DNA of 64,000 bases from Croceibacterium selenioxidans (GTDB lineage Bacteria; Pseudomonadota; Alphaproteobacteria; Sphingomonadales; Sphingomonadaceae): contig NZ_JAHFVK010000003.1 of assembly GCF_018599195.1 (NCBI RefSeq), positions 62,001 to 126,000 of the forward strand, read 5' to 3'. Positions 8,912 to 17,773 of this stretch are shown in pieces (within the stretch, counting starts at the first letter, position 1; every line of letters begins with the position of its first letter). Made by a program: the position numbers and the translations under genes. The notes beneath the pieces were generated by a model, which searched no databases, was not told the origin of the DNA, and was given only the letters and a program-made list of their open reading frames with translations.

Positions 8912-9033
8912 AGGTCGCTCCTGGCGCATGGCTGTCTTGGTGGTCCAAGTGGCCGTGAGAAGCGCGCAGGCTCAATCGGGTGGATTCCCGATGCCCTTCT
9001 TTTTTCGACGAAAGCTGCCCGCTTCGCGGCGGA

Positions 9034-9819
9034 TCAGAATGCCGGTTCGTAGCCCGGAGGCAGTTCGCCCTCGTCCGGCGTGTCCGTCGCGCCGACCGGC
9101 GTGTGGATGCCGCACTCGGTCTTGTCCCAGCCGCGCCAGCGTCCCGCACGCGGGTCTTCACCGGGCTTCACGATGCTGGTGCAGGGTTGGCACCCAACCG
9201 ACAGATAGCCCTGGGCCTCCAGCGGATGGCGCGGGAGGTCGTACTCGGCGAAGTAGGCGTCGAGATCGGCCTTGGTCCAATCGCCCAGCGGGTTGATCTT
9301 GAGGCGGCCATCCTCGATCTCGAAGCGCGGCAAGTTCTGGCGGGTAACTGACTGGAACGCCTTGCGGCCTGAGATCCAGGCGTCCAGGCCTTGCTTGGCG
9401 CGGCGCAGGGGCTCGACCTTGCGGATCTCGCAGCAGCCGTCAGGGTCCCACGACCAACGCAAACCATTCTCGTCCTTGGCGGAGAGCACGGCAGGATCGG
9501 GCTGCACGACCGAGGAGTTGGTCAGGCCGAAGCGCCGGGTCAGTTCGTCCCGGTAGGCGAGAGTTTCCTCGAACATCTTCAGCGTGTCGACAAAGATCAC
9601 CGGCACCGTCGGGTCGGCCTGCGCTACGAGGTGCAGCAGCACCGCGCTTTCCGTGCCGAACGAGGAGACCACGGCTACCCGGCCGAGGCTGCCCTCGGCG
9701 AAAAGCTCACGCAACATCGTGCCCACGTCCACCCCGGCGAAGCGCGCGTTAAGCGCGTCCGCATCGGCCTGGGTGAAGGCAGGACCGGTGTCGATCGTGT
9801 CGATGGCCCGACTAGCCAT
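9034..9819 (-). CDS. cysH: Assimilatory adenylyl-sulfate (APS) reductase
   Basis: Reduces activated sulfate to sulfite with thioredoxin. It has 261 residues. The C-terminal ECGIH catalytic cysteine is present (KTECGIH). Two further cysteine pairs, the C-C in DGCCEIRK and C-x-x-C in GCQPCTS, are those that bind a [4Fe-4S] cluster in APS reductases and are absent from PAPS-specific enzymes. APS is therefore the likely substrate. This is the last gene of the cobA-DUF2849-cysI-DUF934-cysH operon and overlaps DUF934 by 8 bp. Confidence 0.93.
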   Translation of the reverse strand: MASRAIDTIDTGPAFTQADADALNARFAGVDVGTMLRELFAEGSLGRVAVVSSFGTESAVLLHLVAQADPTVPVIFVDTLKMFEETLAYRDELTRRFGLTNSSVVQPDPAVLSAKDENGLRWSWDPDGCCEIRKVEPLRRAKQGLDAWISGRKAFQSVTRQNLPRFEIEDGRLKINPLGDWTKADLDAYFAEYDLPRHPLEAQGYLSVGCQPCTSIVKPGEDPRAGRWRGWDKTECGIHTPVGATDTPDEGELPPGYEPAF

Positions 9820-10252
9820 TCACCAGATCCGGATGGCGCAACTGCCAGATCGGCACGGCCGCATCGGCGGCAGGCTGATAGACATAGGGATAGCGGCTCA
9901 GCGTCGCGTTCACGTCGTCCATGTCGAACGGTACGTCGGGAGCAAAGCTGTCGAATCCGCAGCGGCGCATGAAGAACAGCAAATCCACCAGCACGTCGCC
10001 GGTAGCCTTGATCTCGCCGGTGTAGCCCATCTCGCGCAGCACGCGGGCGCTGGAGAAGCCGCGGCCGTCGCGGAACTTGGGGAAGTCCACTTCCACCAGC
10101 TTGGTGCGATCGAGCACCGGCGCGAGCCGGCGCACGTCGTCGCCCGCTTCGATGCGGACCGAAGCGGCGTTGGTCTGGTCGAGAAACGCGTCGAGCGAGA
10201 CAGCCGGTTCATCCGGCACGGGATCGTCGCGGAAGCGCAGTACGTCAGCCAT
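9812..10252 (-). CDS. DUF934 protein of the sulfate-reduction operon
   Basis: A 146-residue protein matching DUF934, an uncharacterised family almost always beside cysI and cysH in alpha- and betaproteobacteria. Conserved-looking segments are LVEVDFPKFRDGRGFSSARVLR and GEIKATGDVLVDLLFFMRRCGFDSF. It may be an accessory factor of sulfite or APS reduction, but this is inferred from neighbours only. The ATG at 10252 overlaps the cysI stop by 8 bp. The longer open frame to 10312 lies inside cysI. Confidence 0.88.
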   Translation of the reverse strand: MADVLRFRDDPVPDEPAVSLDAFLDQTNAASVRIEAGDDVRRLAPVLDRTKLVEVDFPKFRDGRGFSSARVLREMGYTGEIKATGDVLVDLLFFMRRCGFDSFAPDVPFDMDDVNATLSRYPYVYQPAADAAVPIWQLRHPDLVNG

Positions 10253-11879
10253 AGATAGCCTCCTTGAACCCATCCATGCCGACGCGGCGGTAGGTATCGA
10301 TGAACTTTTCACCCGGTTCGCGAATCTCGCGATAGCGTTCGACGGCGCGTTCCAGCGCGTCGACCACGCCCGCTTCGTCGAAGCCGGGGCCGGTGATCTT
10401 GGCTTGCGTGGTCACCTCGTCGCCCGAACCTCCGAGCAGGAGCTGGTAGCTCTCCGTGCCCTTACGGTCGACGCCAAGGATGCCGATGTTGCCGGCGTGG
10501 TGGTGGCCGCAGGCGTTGATGCAGCCGGAGATCTTGATCTTGAGTTCGCCCACGTCCTGCTGGCGCGCCGGATCCGCGAACCGTTCGGAGATCTTTTGCG
10601 CGACCGGGATCGAGCGCGCGTTCGCGAGGCTGCAATAGTCGAGCCCCGGGCAGGCGATGATGTCGGTCACCAGATCGAGGTTGGCTTCGCCCAGGCCCGC
10701 TTCGTGGAGTGCGGTCCACACGGCGTGCAGGTCTTGCTTGCGAACATGCGGCAGAACCAGGTTCTGCGCGTGCGTAGCGCGGATGTCGTCGAAGCTGTAG
10801 CGCTCGGCGAGATCGGCCACGAGGTCCATCTGGTCGGCCGAAATGTCGCCGGGGATCTGCCCGATGGGTTTGAGGCTGATGTTGACGATCGCATAGCCCG
10901 GCGCCTTGTGCGCGACGGTCTGGCGATCGACCCACAGCGCGAAGTCGGGGTCCGAACGGTCGATTTCTTCGGAAAGGCCGGTCTCGAACGCGGGCGGGGC
11001 GAAGTAGGCCGCGATGCGGTCGTACTCGGCCTGGGGGAAGTCCTGGTGGAGGGTGAGGAAGTGCTGGAACTCCTCTTCCACCTGCCGACGGAACTCGTCT
11101 TCGCCCAGTTCGTGGACGAGGATCTTCATCCGCTGCTTGTGGATGTTGTCGCGTCGGGCGTTGCGGTTCCAGGTGCGCAGGACCGCCTGCATGTAGGACA
11201 GGATCTGCCCGGTCGGGAGGAACTCGCGAATCTTGTACGCGATGAAAGGCGTGCGGCCCATGCCGCCACCGGCATAAACCTCGAACCCGATCTCGCCCGC
11301 GTCGTTCTTGACGATACGCAGCGCGAAATCGTGCCAGCGCAGCGCCGCACGGTCGATCGGCGAGGCGATCACGGCGATCTTAAACTTGCGCGGCAAGTAG
11401 CTGAATTCCGGCATGAAGTTGGTCATCTGCCGGATCATCTCGGCCCACGGACGCGGGTCGAGGATCTCGTCAGCCGCGGCGCCGGCGTACTGGTCGGCCG
11501 AGACGTTGCGGATAGACTCGCCGCTGGTCTGGATAGCGTGCATCTCGACATCGGCGAGCTCGCCGAGCAGGTCAGCCGCTTCTTCCAGCTTGATCCAGTT
11601 GTATTGGATGTTCTGCCGCGTGGTGAAGTGGCCGTAGCCACGGTCATAGACGCGGGCAATGTGCGCCAGCTTGCGCATCTGCGCACCGTTGAAGGTGCCA
11701 TAAGGGATGGCGACCCGCAGCATGTACGCGTGGAGCTGCAGGTACAGACCGTTCTTTAGCCGCAGGGGCTTGAATTGGTCGTCAGTCAGCTTGCCTTCGA
11801 TGCGGCGGCGGGCCTGGTCGCGGAATTCCTCGACGCGGGCCTGGACCATCGCTCGGTCATATTGGTCGTACTTGTACAT
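10245..11879 (-). CDS. cysI: Nitrite/sulfite reductase hemoprotein
   Basis: A siroheme and [4Fe-4S] enzyme, here most likely assimilatory sulfite reductase because of its neighbours. It has 544 residues, with the two ferredoxin-like and two siroheme/4Fe-4S domains expected. The cluster cysteines appear as C-x5-C in ACPGLDYCSLA and C-x3-C in SGCINACGHHHAGNIG. YGHFTTRQNIQYNW near residue 80 is also typical. It uses the ATG at 11879, which overlaps the DUF2849 stop. The long open frame on the opposite strand (10077-11759) is an antisense shadow. Confidence 0.95.
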   Translation of the reverse strand: MYKYDQYDRAMVQARVEEFRDQARRRIEGKLTDDQFKPLRLKNGLYLQLHAYMLRVAIPYGTFNGAQMRKLAHIARVYDRGYGHFTTRQNIQYNWIKLEEAADLLGELADVEMHAIQTSGESIRNVSADQYAGAAADEILDPRPWAEMIRQMTNFMPEFSYLPRKFKIAVIASPIDRAALRWHDFALRIVKNDAGEIGFEVYAGGGMGRTPFIAYKIREFLPTGQILSYMQAVLRTWNRNARRDNIHKQRMKILVHELGEDEFRRQVEEEFQHFLTLHQDFPQAEYDRIAAYFAPPAFETGLSEEIDRSDPDFALWVDRQTVAHKAPGYAIVNISLKPIGQIPGDISADQMDLVADLAERYSFDDIRATHAQNLVLPHVRKQDLHAVWTALHEAGLGEANLDLVTDIIACPGLDYCSLANARSIPVAQKISERFADPARQQDVGELKIKISGCINACGHHHAGNIGILGVDRKGTESYQLLLGGSGDEVTTQAKITGPGFDEAGVVDALERAVERYREIREPGEKFIDTYRRVGMDGFKEAIYG

Positions 11880-12178
11880 CAGATCACCCAGGTGCCGGCG
11901 TTGGGATCGGCAGGTTTGAGAGTCAGGTCAGGGCGTACGGTCGGGCCATAGGCGCGGACCCGGTCCTTGATGTGAGCCGGGCGAGGCTTACCCTGCGCAT
12001 CGAGTTCGGCATCGAGCGCGTAGCCACCATTGACGCGGCACGCAGCGTCTTCCTGCTTGAGGATGGTTTCCCCCTGGTCGCCGACGTCAACCGCGTCTTC
12101 GACATGAAACGACCATCCCTGGCCATCCCACCAGATGACCCGGCCGTTCTTCAAATCATTCCCCGTAAGTATCTTCAC
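11879..12178 (-). CDS. DUF2849 protein of the sulfate-reduction operon
   Basis: A 99-residue protein starting at GTG 12178, in a 4-base GTGA overlap with the cobA stop. It contains N-D-L-K-N-G-R-V-I-W-W and a C-terminal VRPDL...GTWVI. It fits the short family DUF2849 found before cysI in alphaproteobacteria. Function is unknown; the setting suggests a small accessory to sulfite reductase. The open frame continues upstream to 12619, but that part overlaps cobA and is not coding. Confidence 0.85.
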   Translation of the reverse strand: MKILTGNDLKNGRVIWWDGQGWSFHVEDAVDVGDQGETILKQEDAACRVNGGYALDAELDAQGKPRPAHIKDRVRAYGPTVRPDLTLKPADPNAGTWVI

Positions 12179-12942
12179 GAATGCGCCTCCAGCGCGAATT
12201 GGGCGACGGCCGCGTCGGTGCGGGCGGTGACATCGCCGATGATGATGAGGGCAGGGCTCTTCACCCGCTCGCGCTCCACAAGGTCGGGCAGCGCGGCGAG
12301 AGGGCCGCGGAGAACACGCATCGTGGGACGCGCGGCATTTTCGATGACCGCCAGCGGCGTCTCGGGCGACAGGCCGTCGGCCATGAGCTTCTCGGCGATC
12401 TGAGGGGCGGTCTTGACGCCCATGTAGATCACCAGCGTGCGGCCCTTGCCGGCAAGGCCCGCCCAGTTCTGTTCGGTGAGACCCTTGCACTGACCGGCGA
12501 CGAAGCTGACGATGCTTGCGCCTTCGCGGTGGGTCAGCGGGATCTGCGCGGCGGCCGCCGCTCCCAAGGCCGAGGTGACACCGGGAACGACTTCGACCGG
12601 AACGCCGGCGGCGTGGCACGCTTCGGCTTCTTCACCACCGCGTCCGAAAACGAACGGGTCTCCGCCTTTAAGACGCACCACATCGCGCCCGGCGAGCGCC
12701 TCGCGCACCAGCAGGGCGTTGATCTCTTCCTGAGGCAGGGTGTGGCGAGCGCGGCTCTTGGCGACCGACACCAGCTTCGCGCCCGGACGTGCCATTGCCA
12801 GCACGGCAGGTTCCACCAGACCATCGTGCACGACGATCTCCGCCGCGCCCAGCAGGCGCGCGGCGCGCAGCGTCAGGAGGTCCGGATCACCCGGGCCCGC
12901 TCCGACAAGGTAGACTGTGCCTATCCTGCTCATGGCGCGCAT
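12175..12942 (-). CDS. cobA: Uroporphyrinogen-III C-methyltransferase
   Basis: Adds two methyl groups from SAM to uroporphyrinogen III to form precorrin-2, the precursor of siroheme. It has 255 residues. The N-terminal YLVGAGPGDPDLLT motif, RLKGGDPFVFGRGGEEAE and the PVEVVPGVTSA segment are the SUMT signatures. It is the single-domain form, without the CysG oxidase/chelatase part. As first gene of the operon, it would supply siroheme for the CysI encoded downstream. An ATG at 12933 is an alternative start. Confidence 0.93.
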   Translation of the reverse strand: MRAMSRIGTVYLVGAGPGDPDLLTLRAARLLGAAEIVVHDGLVEPAVLAMARPGAKLVSVAKSRARHTLPQEEINALLVREALAGRDVVRLKGGDPFVFGRGGEEAEACHAAGVPVEVVPGVTSALGAAAAAQIPLTHREGASIVSFVAGQCKGLTEQNWAGLAGKGRTLVIYMGVKTAPQIAEKLMADGLSPETPLAVIENAARPTMRVLRGPLAALPDLVERERVKSPALIIIGDVTARTDAAVAQFALEAHS

Positions 12943-13029
12943 GTGGCGTTGAGGCCCGTTTCGCGCCAGCCATATTGGATTGGGTAGGGGCTAGGAGAGC
13001 TTTAGGCTGCGTTCCTGGGCGCTTTAATC

Positions 13030-13155
13030 AAATCCTCCCTGTGGCGGCTGAGCCGTCATGGGGAGGAGGGGTGACGCAGGGGCTAGGGGCACCAGGCCAT
13101 CCCCTCCACCAGTCGCAGTTCTCCTCCCCATCGGTTTCGCCGACAGGGGGGATTT
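13030..13155. repeat. Paired inverted REP-like element
   Basis: Two related ~37-bp units face each other. The left unit (13030-13068) runs from AAATCCTCCCTGT to TGGGGAGGAG. The right unit (13121-13155) read in reverse runs from AAATCCCCCCTGT to TGGGGAGGAG. Each unit has its own small internal hairpin (GGCGGC-TGA-GCCGTC on the left, TCGG...CCGA on the right). The internal hairpins differ while the flanks are conserved. It fills most of the gap between cobA and the porin gene's stop. Confidence 0.75.
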
Positions 13156-13160
13156 CAATC

Positions 13161-14525
13161 TCAGAAAGTCGCCGTCAGCGCGGTGGCAATATAGTGGGTG
13201 TCGCCAGTCTGCGGGGCGTTGGGGGCGGTCTTGAGGAATTCGCCCTTGGCCAGCCACACCGCGTTGACTTCGGCTCTGAGGAAGTTCGGCATCAACCAAT
13301 AGCGCAGGCGACCTTCCAGTTGGTGCCCTGCGAAGTTGCCCGATTGACCGGTAATGTCCCGCACGCCCGTGGTCGAAAAGCTGTCGGTACGAGAGGCCAG
13401 CCACATGGGGCGATAGACGGCGAAGGCATCCCACCGCGGGTCGGGCGCGACCTCCGCCCGCAGGCCGGGGGTGCTGATATTCGCCCGGCCGATGGCATTG
13501 TAGATACCCGCCGGGGCGAGGTCGGCACGGCGCATGCCGAAGAGAGTGTCAAAGCGTCCGTACTTTGGACCGTCCCCATCGCCGCTCGCTCGATCGTACT
13601 CGACCGAAAGGCGAAGCTTCGCCGGGCCGGGGAAAGTGTAACCGGCGTCCGCATGGATGAACCACGCTCTTACGTCGACTACAAGAGAGTTGGCTGCGGT
13701 CGAGGCGCGGATGTTGCCCGTCTGATAAATGCCTTCAATCTCGAAATCGAACTGTCCCACCTTGGGGTCGCGGATCAGGCGAGCGCTAAAGGTGTCGAGG
13801 TCTCGATTACGAGTGGGATGGTCGAGCCAATCGCGCTCATGCAATCCGAAGTAGCCGATCTCCGCCGTGGCGCCGGCTATCGTCTTGGGCCGGGCGATAA
13901 GACCGCCCCACAGCTGCAGGTCGAAGCTCTCGCGGTCCCACTCGGTCTTGGCGTCGAGGACTGAGGGCAGGTCATCCGGGAGCCTGATTTGCGGCAAGAC
14001 GTAGATCGCGGTCGCCGTGACGCCGGCCTTGGTTCGCAGATCCGCTCTCAGGCCGGTGTAGCCGTTGGTGGTGTTGCGGTAGTCGTCCGCGGCGACAAGG
14101 CGGCGTGAGCCGAGGTTGAGGGTGAAGCGCCCTGCTTGCAGGGTGGCCTTGCTGCCATCGCCCAGGACATTGTCGATATCCGCGGCAAGATAAGCCTGGA
14201 CCAGCTCAAAGGTGTTGACCTCGTTGGCGCTGATTGCGCTGCCGGGCTTATCCAGCCAGGCCCGGCTGTCGTACAACTCGCCCCCGATGCGGACCACGCC
14301 GGTATCGTATTCGGCGAACAGAGTCGTGCGCAGGTCGAGTTGCTCATCTTCATCGCGAAGGCCGGCTCGAGGCTGGCCATCGAGCGCCTCATAGCGCACG
14401 CGCATGCTGCCCGAGAGCTTGAAATCATCGGGATTACCGATCGCCGATTGCAGCGTGGGCGCCTCGGCGCGGGCAACAGCCGGCAAAGCACCGGCCAGCA
14501 AGACGACACCAATGGCGAACCTCAT
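13161..14525 (-). CDS. Alginate-export-family outer-membrane porin
   Basis: About 454 residues, with a signal peptide (MRFAIGVVLLAGALPAVARA). It then has a beta-strand-rich body with alternating hydrophobic residues (SMRVRYEALDG, TLQAGRFTLNLGSRRLVAADDYRNT) and ends in a C-terminal phenylalanine, as outer-membrane barrels do. The L-G-S-R-R-L-V-A-x-D-D-Y-R-N segment is typical of the alginate-export family (AlgE-like). Substrate unknown; many sphingomonad members are not linked to alginate. The ATG at 14525 starts the signal peptide; the frame is open to 14585. Confidence 0.85.
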   Translation of the reverse strand: MRFAIGVVLLAGALPAVARAEAPTLQSAIGNPDDFKLSGSMRVRYEALDGQPRAGLRDEDEQLDLRTTLFAEYDTGVVRIGGELYDSRAWLDKPGSAISANEVNTFELVQAYLAADIDNVLGDGSKATLQAGRFTLNLGSRRLVAADDYRNTTNGYTGLRADLRTKAGVTATAIYVLPQIRLPDDLPSVLDAKTEWDRESFDLQLWGGLIARPKTIAGATAEIGYFGLHERDWLDHPTRNRDLDTFSARLIRDPKVGQFDFEIEGIYQTGNIRASTAANSLVVDVRAWFIHADAGYTFPGPAKLRLSVEYDRASGDGDGPKYGRFDTLFGMRRADLAPAGIYNAIGRANISTPGLRAEVAPDPRWDAFAVYRPMWLASRTDSFSTTGVRDITGQSGNFAGHQLEGRLRYWLMPNFLRAEVNAVWLAKGEFLKTAPNAPQTGDTHYIATALTATF

Positions 14526-14624
14526 GGAAAACCCTTCGAAGCGACGGAGCAATCGGTTCGGCTCCATTCGAATGGTCGCCGTCATTGGCGCACTCTATCG
14601 CCGCTCGTTTCGGACGAGGGAACC

Positions 14625-15674
14625 CTAGTTGTTGTTTTTGGGCGTTTCGCCCGGCTTCGCCTCTCGCAAAACCGCAATGAGCTCCTTGAGGGCCTCGGTC
14701 TGGTCAAGGTGAACCTGACGCGTGGTGCGATTGGGAATGGGCACGTTGTTTTCGCGGAACGAGCGCCAGATTCGCTTGAGCACGTCCGAGCGGACATTGG
14801 CGAGGCCATCCTCGGGATCGTTGATCCAGATCCTGATCTCGTAGAACACGCCATCTTCGGTGAGTTGGGTGATCCACGCCGCAGGTGGGGGAAGGTTGAG
14901 GACTCGCGGAGAGGCCTTGGCGGCCTCGATCATCAGCGTTTCTGCCAGGTCGAGGTCGGCGGAGTGATCGACCACCATCTGCAGCCGGACCCGGACATTG
15001 CGCGAGCTGTAAGACCAGTTCTCGACCTGATTGATCATCAGGTTTTCGTTCGGGATCAGGTATTCCTTCATGTCGCGGGTGGTGACCGAGACGGCGCGCA
15101 GCCCGATCTTCTTCACCTGGCCGACAGTGTTCGAAATTCCGTCATTCACCGCGATCACGTCGCCGGGCTTAATCGAACGGTCCATCAGCAGAATGATCCC
15201 CGCCAGCAGGTTGCCGAAGGTCTTCTGCAGGCCGAACCCGATGGCGAGGCCGAAGGCGCCCGAGAACACCGTCAACGCCGTCAGATCGATACCGAGCAGG
15301 TCGATCCCGATGAAGATGGCGATCAGCCAGATCACGATCGACAGCAGCTTCTCGCCCAGCAGCCGGCGGGCTGGATCAAGCGCCGTCAGGCGGGCGAACA
15401 GCCGATGGGCGACTTTGCTACCGACACGGGCAAACACATAGAGCCCGATGATTACCGCCAGAACGACGATCACGCCCCACACGGAAATGCGGGTGGACCC
15501 GAGCGCAAAACCGAATGAGTCGAGCCACTCCACAACCGTGCCTGCGGTCATGCTCTTCTCGGTAACGACGTCCTTCAGCGCGTCGGCGCCTTCGATATTT
15601 CCCGCCGCCTTGGCGACGGCTGTAGCGGTGGCTTCCGGCGAAGGGGACGAGGCAGGAAGCAGCATCGAAGCCAT
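14625..15674 (-). CDS. MscS-type mechanosensitive channel
   Basis: A 349-residue inner-membrane protein with three or more membrane helices (starting VWGVIVVLAVIIGLYVFA). It has the MscS pore helix rich in Gly/Ala (SGAFGLAIGFGLQKTFGNLLAG) followed by ILLMDRSIKPGD. It releases ions on membrane tension during hypo-osmotic shock. The C-terminal beta/alpha vestibule domain is present. The start overlaps the metC stop by one base (TGATG), making it third in the sseA-metC-mscS operon. A second, unrelated MscS copy lies at 42762. Confidence 0.9.
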   Translation of the reverse strand: MASMLLPASSPSPEATATAVAKAAGNIEGADALKDVVTEKSMTAGTVVEWLDSFGFALGSTRISVWGVIVVLAVIIGLYVFARVGSKVAHRLFARLTALDPARRLLGEKLLSIVIWLIAIFIGIDLLGIDLTALTVFSGAFGLAIGFGLQKTFGNLLAGIILLMDRSIKPGDVIAVNDGISNTVGQVKKIGLRAVSVTTRDMKEYLIPNENLMINQVENWSYSSRNVRVRLQMVVDHSADLDLAETLMIEAAKASPRVLNLPPPAAWITQLTEDGVFYEIRIWINDPEDGLANVRSDVLKRIWRSFRENNVPIPNRTTRQVHLDQTEALKELIAVLREAKPGETPKNNN

Positions 15675-16882
15675 CAGGCCGACCCCAGGGCCTCTAGGCC
15701 GCGCGAGAGATCGCGCATCAAGTCCTGCGGGTCCTCAAGCCCAATCGAGAGCCTAATTCCGAGGCGGTCCTGCGTGTTCCAACCGGCGGGCGGCCAGGAT
15801 GTCGCGCTGCGGGCACGGGCGGGGTCGAACGGGATCACCAGGCTCTCGTAGCCGCCCCAGCTGTAGCCGATGCCGAACAGCTCCAGCGCGTCGATGAAGC
15901 GGGCGCGTCCGGCCGGATCGCTTCCCTTAAGGACGAAGCTGAACAGTCCGCAGCCTCCGATGAAGTCGCGCTGCCAGAGCTGATGGCTGGGGGCGTCCGG
16001 CAGCATCGGGCACAGGACGTGGGCAACTTCCGGGCGGCTGGATAGCCATCGGGCGAGCGTGAGCGCGCTGGACGTCTCGCGCTCCAACCGCACGCCGAGC
16101 GTGCGCAGGCCACGCAAGGCGAGCGCGGCATCGTCGGGCGAGACCACGAGGCCGAGGGCTTGGCTCTTGAGCCGCAGCCGAGTGTAGAGCGCCTCGCCGG
16201 CAGAAGCGCTGCCCATCATTAGGTCCGAATGCCCACCCACATGCTTGGTCAGCGACATCAGCGAGATATCGCAACCCCGCGATAGTGCCGGGAAGCCGAG
16301 CGCCGTGGCCCAGGTATTGTCTAGAATGCTGACAGCGCCCTTCATCCGCGCGGTTGCCGCCAGCGCCGGAATGTCGGCCACTTCCATCGACAAGCTGCCA
16401 GGACTTTCGAACAAGACCGCGCGTGTGCGCTCGGTGAAGAGGGCGGCAAAGCCCTCGCTATCGAGCGGATCAAAGAAGCGCGTCTCTATGCCCAACGGAG
16501 CAAGCAGGGACTTCGCCATCACCCGGCTGGGTTCGTAGGCGTTGTCGGTCATCAGTACCGTGTCGCCGCTTTCGAGCACCGACAGCAGCACGCCGGAGAT
16601 CGCCGCCACGCCGCTTGGATAAAGCACCGTGCCCGCAGCGCCCGGCTCGAGTTCGGTCAGGGCGTCGGCCAGCGCCCATTGCGTCGGTGAGCCGCGGCGG
16701 CCGTAGTAGAAGTGACCGTCCGCGTTGGGGCGACCGCGCGCCAGGTCGGCGCTATCGGCGTAGAGGTGGGTGCTCCCGCGCCAGACCGGCGGGTTGACCA
16801 CCGAGCCTGTCCATTCCGGCCGCCGGCCGGCTTCTACGATGCGGGTGGCGGGCTTGTGCTGATCCTCATCGGGCGAGCTCAA
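15674..16882 (-). CDS. metC: Cystathionine beta-lyase / Cys-Met PLP enzyme
   Basis: A PLP enzyme that most likely cleaves cystathionine to homocysteine, pyruvate and ammonia in methionine synthesis. It has about 402 residues. The PLP lysine is in SLTKHVGGHSD. Other family motifs are Y-G-R-R-G-S-P-T and YPSGVAAISG. The frame opens further to 16927, but a TTG at 16882 makes a 4-base TTGA overlap with the sseA stop and I prefer it. Related gamma-lyases cannot be fully excluded, though the length and motifs fit MetC best. Confidence 0.88.
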   Translation of the reverse strand: MSSPDEDQHKPATRIVEAGRRPEWTGSVVNPPVWRGSTHLYADSADLARGRPNADGHFYYGRRGSPTQWALADALTELEPGAAGTVLYPSGVAAISGVLLSVLESGDTVLMTDNAYEPSRVMAKSLLAPLGIETRFFDPLDSEGFAALFTERTRAVLFESPGSLSMEVADIPALAATARMKGAVSILDNTWATALGFPALSRGCDISLMSLTKHVGGHSDLMMGSASAGEALYTRLRLKSQALGLVVSPDDAALALRGLRTLGVRLERETSSALTLARWLSSRPEVAHVLCPMLPDAPSHQLWQRDFIGGCGLFSFVLKGSDPAGRARFIDALELFGIGYSWGGYESLVIPFDPARARSATSWPPAGWNTQDRLGIRLSIGLEDPQDLMRDLSRGLEALGSA

Positions 16883-17724
16883 GCGGCGGTTCCCGTCGCC
16901 TTGGGCGTGGCCGGGTCCGCACCCCATTCGCTCCAGCTCCCGTCATAGAGCGCGACATCGTCCTTGCCGAGCAGGTGCATGGCGAACAGCAGGACCGAGG
17001 CCGTGACGCCGCTGCCGCAGGTGGTGACGACCGGTTGATCGAGGTCGATGTGCGCTTCCTTGAAGGCGGCGCGCAGCCCCGCCTCGTCGCGGAAGGTTCC
17101 GTCAGGCTTGAGCAGGCGCCCGAAGGGCAGGTTGTGCGACCCGGGGATGTGACCGCTCGGCATCCCCGGCCTGATCTCCGGCTCGGCCCCGGTGAACCGA
17201 CCGGTGCCGCGTGCGTCGAGGACTTGCTCGGTCGCAGTCTGCAGGTTGGCGAGCATGTCGGCCTTGCTGCGGACGGCGGCCGTTCCCGCGGTGGGGGTGA
17301 CGTGCCCGCCTCCAGTCCGGGTTCGTCCGCTCTCCAGGGGACGAGCCTCGCTTCGCCATTTGCCGAGACCGCCGTCGAGAATCGCGACTTGCGCGAAGCC
17401 GTGGAGGCGGAAGATGAACCACGCGCGGGCCGAAGTTTTCACCGCGCTGTCGTCGTAGATCACCACCTGGTCGCCGTCGTTGACGCCGAGTTCGCTCAGG
17501 CGTTCAGCGAATTGCTGAGCCGTGGGCAGGGCTGCGGGAACCGCACTCGACGGGTCCTTGAATGTATCCAGGTCGAGGAAGCGTGCCCTTGGAATATGGG
17601 CCGCCTCGAATTCAGCCGCCGCGTTTCGCTCTGCGTCGGGCAGGTGGGCCGATGCGTCGATCACCACCAGACCCGGTTCGCCGAGCCGCTCCGCCAGCCA
17701 GGCGGTGGAGACAAGGTCCTTCAT
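16879..17724 (-). CDS. sseA: 3-mercaptopyruvate sulfurtransferase
   Basis: Transfers sulfur from 3-mercaptopyruvate to thiophilic acceptors. It has 281 residues with two rhodanese domains. The catalytic loop in the C-terminal domain reads C-G-S-G-V-T-A, which marks mercaptopyruvate specificity rather than thiosulfate. The N-terminal domain has the inactive-type VIDASAHLP and IPRARFLDLD. Its stop overlaps the start of metC, linking it to sulfur amino-acid metabolism. Confidence 0.93.
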   Translation of the reverse strand: MKDLVSTAWLAERLGEPGLVVIDASAHLPDAERNAAAEFEAAHIPRARFLDLDTFKDPSSAVPAALPTAQQFAERLSELGVNDGDQVVIYDDSAVKTSARAWFIFRLHGFAQVAILDGGLGKWRSEARPLESGRTRTGGGHVTPTAGTAAVRSKADMLANLQTATEQVLDARGTGRFTGAEPEIRPGMPSGHIPGSHNLPFGRLLKPDGTFRDEAGLRAAFKEAHIDLDQPVVTTCGSGVTASVLLFAMHLLGKDDVALYDGSWSEWGADPATPKATGTAA

Positions 17725-17773
17725 GCGGCGTGGTTAGCCGGTTCGATCATGTCAGTAAATGTGGCGTTAGGGT

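Noticed and set aside
10077-11759. 560-residue open frame on the plus strand opposite cysI
   Set aside because: Antisense shadow of cysI; composition is Val/Asp/Arg-biased without motifs.
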